NCBI GenBank assembly: GCA_965656785.1
Contig: CBFHLY010000006.1
Location: forward strand, 1 to 64,000
Direction: 5' to 3'
Source: JALQTD01 sp965656785
GTDB lineage: Bacteria > Bacteroidota > Bacteroidia > Flavobacteriales_D > Sanyastnellaceae
DNA length: 64,000 nt
A program made the position numbers and the translations under genes. The notes beneath the pieces are model-generated. The model searched no databases. It had not been told where the DNA came from and saw only the letters and a list, made by a program, of their open reading frames with translations. The stretch's first letter is position 1. Each line of letters begins with the position of its first letter. Shown in pieces: positions 62,324-64,000 of this stretch.

Positions 62324-63208
62324 ATGTCGACGCCGCAAACTTTGCAAGACGTGAACGGTCGGACGCTGCTCCACCACGAGATCATCGCGCAGCAGCCCGA
62401 TGCCCCGTGGCTCGTGTTCGTCCACGGCGCAGGCGGCTCCATCCGCACGTGGAAGTTCCAAATCGATGCGTTCGCGGCCCATTATCGGCTGCTCCTCATC
62501 GACTTGCGCGACCACGGCTATTCAAAGGACATCCTGCCGGAATACCCGGCCTACGATTTCGACATCGTGGCGGAGGACGTGCTGCACCTGGTTGACCACC
62601 TCGGCATCAACAAGGCGCATTTCGTAAGCCTCAGCATCGGCAGCGTCATTCTCCAAAAGATCGACATCGAACGGCCCGCGCTCATCGACCGCATGGTCAT
62701 GGCCGGGGCAATTTTCGATGGCAGCAGGGCGATGCACCTGTTCGTGCACGCGGGCAAGGCGTTGAATTACGTGCTGCCTTATCAAGCGTTGTACTGGCTG
62801 TTCAGCTTCATCGTGTTGCCGCGGAAGAATCACCGCCTGAGTCGTTACATCTTCCGCCGCCAGAGCCGCCGGTTGAGCCAGGGTGAGTTCTTGAAGTGGG
62901 TGGAGCTGTACAAACCGTTCTTCAAGTTGGTGGCGCAGTACGTGAACCGACCGGTGGAGAAGAAAGGGCTCGTGGTGATGGGGGATCAGGACCATATTTT
63001 CTTCCGGGCGGCGGAGCGGTTTGCCCGGATTCAGCGGAACATGCGGCTGGCGGTCATCGAGAATTGCGGTCACGTGTGCAGCATCGAAGCGCCGGAGCTG
63101 TTCAATGATTTGGTCTTGAAATTCTTGAGCGATCAAGAAGTGCCCGATGTGGTGACCGCGACGCCGGTGCCGCAGGATTGGGCGGAGCTGAAGGCCCTGA
63201 AAGGGTAA
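62324..63208 (+). CDS. Alpha/beta-hydrolase, cytoplasmic
   Basis: The 294-aa protein has the oxyanion motif HGAGGSIRTW, LLIDLRDHGYS, a nucleophile elbow VSLSIGS (Ser in SLSIGS; the first Gly of GxSxG is Ser), an Asp in VMGDQDHIF and a His in ENCGHVCSIE, so the triad is complete. A hydrophobic lid (LNYVLPYQALYWLFSFIVLP) suggests a lipid-like substrate. No signal peptide. It sits inside the SDR/flavin reductase/photolyase run. Confidence 0.88.
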   Translation: MSTPQTLQDVNGRTLLHHEIIAQQPDAPWLVFVHGAGGSIRTWKFQIDAFAAHYRLLLIDLRDHGYSKDILPEYPAYDFDIVAEDVLHLVDHLGINKAHFVSLSIGSVILQKIDIERPALIDRMVMAGAIFDGSRAMHLFVHAGKALNYVLPYQALYWLFSFIVLPRKNHRLSRYIFRRQSRRLSQGEFLKWVELYKPFFKLVAQYVNRPVEKKGLVVMGDQDHIFFRAAERFARIQRNMRLAVIENCGHVCSIEAPELFNDLVLKFLSDQEVPDVVTATPVPQDWAELKALKG

Positions 63209-63332
63209 AAAGCGGCTTCCCCCGATTGCGTTCAATGCGTGTGAAGCTCGGGAGCGATGCGGGCCTTCCGGAGCAGAAGGTTTGGGTGCTGTTGTGCTTG
63301 AACATCCAGTGCTTCCACGCTGTTAAAGTGGC

Positions 63333-63482
63333 ATGGCACATAAAAAGCTTCACCTGCCCGAAAAGGACTGCGCGGCCTGTGGAAGGCCGTTCGCATGGCG
63401 GAAGAAATGGGAAGGGGTTTGGGATGAGGTGAAGTACTGCAGCCAACGGTGCCGTTCGCAGCGCAATGCGATCTCGGTATGA
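63333..63482 (+). CDS. DUF2256 small zinc-ribbon-like protein
   Basis: This 49-aa protein has the DUF2256 pattern: LPEKDCAACGRPFAWRKKWE and YCSQRCRSQR, with two Cys pairs that probably bind zinc. DUF2256 genes are very often coupled to photolyase/cryptochrome genes, as here, where its stop overlaps the next start (ATGA). The 124-bp region upstream shows no clear feature. Confidence 0.85.
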   Translation: MAHKKLHLPEKDCAACGRPFAWRKKWEGVWDEVKYCSQRCRSQRNAISV

Positions 63483-64000
63483 ACGGCGGGGAGGTGCGTT
63501 TGGTCATGGGCGACCAGTTGAACGCCCAGCATTCGTGGTTCGCGGAGCGAAACGATGCGGTGGTGTACCTGATGATGGAGGTGCGCCAGGAAACGGATTA
63601 CGTGCGGCATCACGTCCAAAAAGTCGTGGCGTTTTTCCTGGCCATGCGTGCCTTTGCTGAAGCGCGGCGCGCCGAAGGGCACCGGGTGCATTACGTGGCG
63701 CTCGGCGACGCGGAGAACGCCCAAACCATCGAAGGCAACCTGCGGGCGGCGCTGGCGCGCTATGGCACGGAGCGCTGGGCGCACCAGCAAGTGGACGAAT
63801 GGCGGCTCGACGAGCAGTTCCGGTCGTTGCGCGAGCGGGTCGGGGAGGGGCGCGAGGTGGACTCGGAGCATTTTTTGACGGCGCGCGGGGATTTGGCCCA
63901 GCTCTTCGAGGGGAAGAAGACGTACCTGATGGAACGGTTTTACCGCGAGATGCGGAAGCGGCATGGCGTGCTGCTCGACGCGGCGGGCGAGCCCGAGGGC
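63479..64000 (+). CDS. Deoxyribodipyrimidine photolyase-related protein, N-terminal part (cut by window end)
   Basis: The 174 visible codons encode the N-terminal Rossmann-like domain of the photolyase-related (FeS-BCP/PhrB) family: VRLVMGDQLNAQHSW, VVYLMMEVRQETDYVRHHVQK, GHRVHYVALGDAENAQT and the FLTARGDLAQLFEGKKTYLMERFYREMRKR region. Members bind FAD and an Fe-S cluster and repair UV (6-4) photoproducts. The catalytic C-terminal half lies beyond the window. Confidence 0.9.
   Translation, partial: MNGGEVRLVMGDQLNAQHSWFAERNDAVVYLMMEVRQETDYVRHHVQKVVAFFLAMRAFAEARRAEGHRVHYVALGDAENAQTIEGNLRAALARYGTERWAHQQVDEWRLDEQFRSLRERVGEGREVDSEHFLTARGDLAQLFEGKKTYLMERFYREMRKRHGVLLDAAGEPEG

Overview
The window is GC-rich bacterial chromosomal DNA from the phylum Bacteroidota, most likely a marine-type member of the Flavobacteriales. 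Four things point there. Promoter -7 boxes follow TAnnTTTG or TAnnTTCG. Shine-Dalgarno sequences are almost absent. Secreted proteins carry type IX secretion or gliding-motility C-terminal domains. Several families are largely restricted to this phylum (Lacal_2735, a fused E1 dehydrogenase, GCTD..ACNY..DDGSC repeats). Genes are tightly packed on both strands with many 4-nt ATGA or TGATG overlaps. No gap exceeds about 230 nt, and the largest gap holds a SAM riboswitch. I see no insertion sequence, prophage or CRISPR array.

Layout. 1-1.5 kb: the 3' end of a 5S rRNA gene with its terminator, then der. 1.4-7.1 kb: an inorganic-carbon group (SulP transporter, small acidic protein, beta carbonic anhydrase, a divergent LysR regulator, an SbtA-type bicarbonate permease) followed by sua5. 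7.2-13.3 kb: a methionine/SAM block. A SAM-I riboswitch leads a split metH and metF on the minus strand, and metK is divergent. 13.4-20.9 kb: NUDIX regulator, dnaB, a secreted amidotransferase-like protein, a SiaB-like kinase, a WYL regulator with two unknown small genes separated by a repeated junction sequence, a lysozyme-like protein and DUF554. 21-26.5 kb: tgt, an LptF/G permease, a YCII lipoprotein, ispE, era, initiator tRNA-Met and an AlkB-type dioxygenase.

26.4-38 kb is more accessory: a vanadium-haloperoxidase-like exoprotein, a broken pirin gene, exonuclease VII, a Reeler/CxxCH exoprotein, envelope proteins and a 1178-aa gliding-type exoprotein. 38-45.2 kb: a divergent Nramp-like transporter, a GH13 lipoprotein, DUF5715, a secreted esterase and lpdA. 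45.2-50.4 kb: adk-obgE-psuG, a fused E1 alpha/beta dehydrogenase and an S4-type RNA-binding protein. 50.5-57.4 kb: a TonB-dependent receptor and a 1300-aa exoprotein built from two tandem esterase-like domains that have both lost the nucleophilic serine. 57.5-64 kb: DUF1573, valS, then a probable light/flavin-related run (Lacal_2735, atypical SDR, flavin reductase-like, alpha/beta hydrolase, DUF2256, photolyase-related protein cut by the window end).

The main leads are the tandem pseudo-esterase exoprotein, a C-terminal dockerin-like tail shared by two unrelated exoproteins, the inorganic-carbon cluster in what looks like a heterotroph, many -7 boxes placed only 4-5 nt before start codons (implying leaderless mRNAs), and a repeated sequence at both junctions of the WYL cluster. 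All function calls rest on reading motifs by eye; no database search was run.
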